18,631 nt of DNA from Acidiferrobacterales bacterium (GTDB lineage: Bacteria > Pseudomonadota > Gammaproteobacteria > Acidiferrobacterales > Sulfurifustaceae), in the NCBI GenBank assembly GCA_919902095.1, contig CAKKQL010000012.1, positions 1-18,631 of the forward strand, given 5' to 3'. The position numbers and the translations under genes are program-made. Positions 18,430 to 18,631 of the stretch are shown piece by piece. The number at the start of each line of letters is the position of its first letter. Within the stretch, counting starts at the first letter, position 1. The notes beneath the pieces are model-generated. The model saw nothing but the letters and a program-made list of their open reading frames with translations, made no database searches and had not been told where the DNA came from.

Positions 18430-18537
18430 AGACGAGAGCAAAGAGAAAGGAGAAAAGAGAAAAGGGGAAGAGCGAGCTGTCGCGAAAAGAGATTTATTTT
18501 TCGCTTTGCGCTTGCCACTTTTCTCTGGTTTAAAAAT
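18430..18537 (+). other. Purine-rich, hairpin-forming atpA-atpG spacer
   Basis: A 108-bp spacer unlike its surroundings. Positions 18440-18472 contain only A and G. AGAGAAAAG (18456-18464) and CTTTTCTCT (18518-18526) are perfect reverse complements, and inside them GCGAAAA (18482-18488) pairs with TTTTCGC (18498-18504). The nested arms could fold into a long, partly interrupted hairpin just before atpG. A T-run at 18497-18501 lies in the inner arm, not after a stem, so a standard terminator is not evident. Confidence 0.7.
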
Positions 18538-18631
18538 ATGGCCGTCGGCAAGGAAATACGCAAGAAAATCAAGAGCATCCAGAACACGCAGAAGATCACG
18601 CGTGCGATGGAGATGGTCGCGGCGAGCAAGA
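18538..18631 (+). CDS. atpG: ATP synthase F1 subunit gamma (5' end, cut by window edge)
   Basis: The first 31 codons from the ATG at 18538 read [20 protein letters not shown] then [11 protein letters not shown], the standard gamma-subunit N-terminal helix that forms the rotor shaft. The rest is outside the window. No clear ribosome binding site precedes the ATG; the leader is A/T-rich (TTTAAAAAT). Its position after atpA is the canonical operon order. Confidence 0.96.
   Translation, partial: MAVGKEIRKKIKSIQNTQKITRAMEMVAASK

Noticed and set aside
16852..18441. 529-codon open frame on the minus strand
   Set aside because: It is an exact antisense shadow of atpA, rich in His, Arg and Ala with no domain, and arises from strong third-position GC bias.
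18306..18629. Minus-strand frame with a hydrophobic stretch near the window end
   Set aside because: It covers the end of atpA, the purine-rich spacer and the start of atpG. The hydrophobic run comes from the reverse complement of the purine tract and has no family resemblance.

Overview
This window looks like the replication-origin-proximal region of a high-GC gammaproteobacterium. The evidence is gene order and protein similarity: dnaA faces away from rpmH-rnpA-yidD-yidC-mnmE, and mnmG, rsmG, parA, parB and the atpIBEFHAG operon follow. This order is typical of Pseudomonas-like and related gammaproteobacteria. The F-type c, a and alpha subunits and MnmE/MnmG resemble their gammaproteobacterial homologues closely. 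I cannot name a genus from the sequence alone.

Layout. (1) Positions 1-851, minus strand: the 5' part of dnaA (domain I, linker and most of the AAA+ core), cut by the window edge. (2) Positions 852-1050: a divergent control region with one perfect DnaA box over a likely dnaA promoter. (3) Positions 1051-4860, plus strand: rpmH, rnpA, yidD, yidC and mnmE, tightly packed or overlapping (ribosomal protein, RNase P protein, membrane-protein insertion, tRNA modification). (4) Positions 4867-8731, minus strand: a three-gene operon moxR - DUF58 - tgpA-like transglutaminase joined by stop/start overlaps. It sits between mnmE and mnmG, whose products work in one complex. (5) Positions 8878-14038, plus strand: mnmG, an unrecognised four-helix membrane protein with an internal duplication, rsmG, parA and parB. 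(6) Positions 14186 to the end, plus strand: the ATP synthase operon atpI-B-E-F-H-A-G behind a very good sigma70-type promoter; atpG is cut by the window edge.

Most of the content is conserved housekeeping machinery, and I see no clear new multi-gene system. Second looks are merited by: the tandem-duplicated membrane protein at 10880-11515; an AT-rich inverted-repeat insert that forces an N-terminal extension on MnmE; a purine-rich, hairpin-forming spacer between atpA and atpG; a palindrome in the spacer of the atp promoter; dyads in an unusually long parA-parB gap; a low-GC dnaA against a high-GC background; and a short codon-usage anomaly inside mnmG. No tRNA, rRNA, CRISPR array, insertion sequence or canonical parS site was seen.
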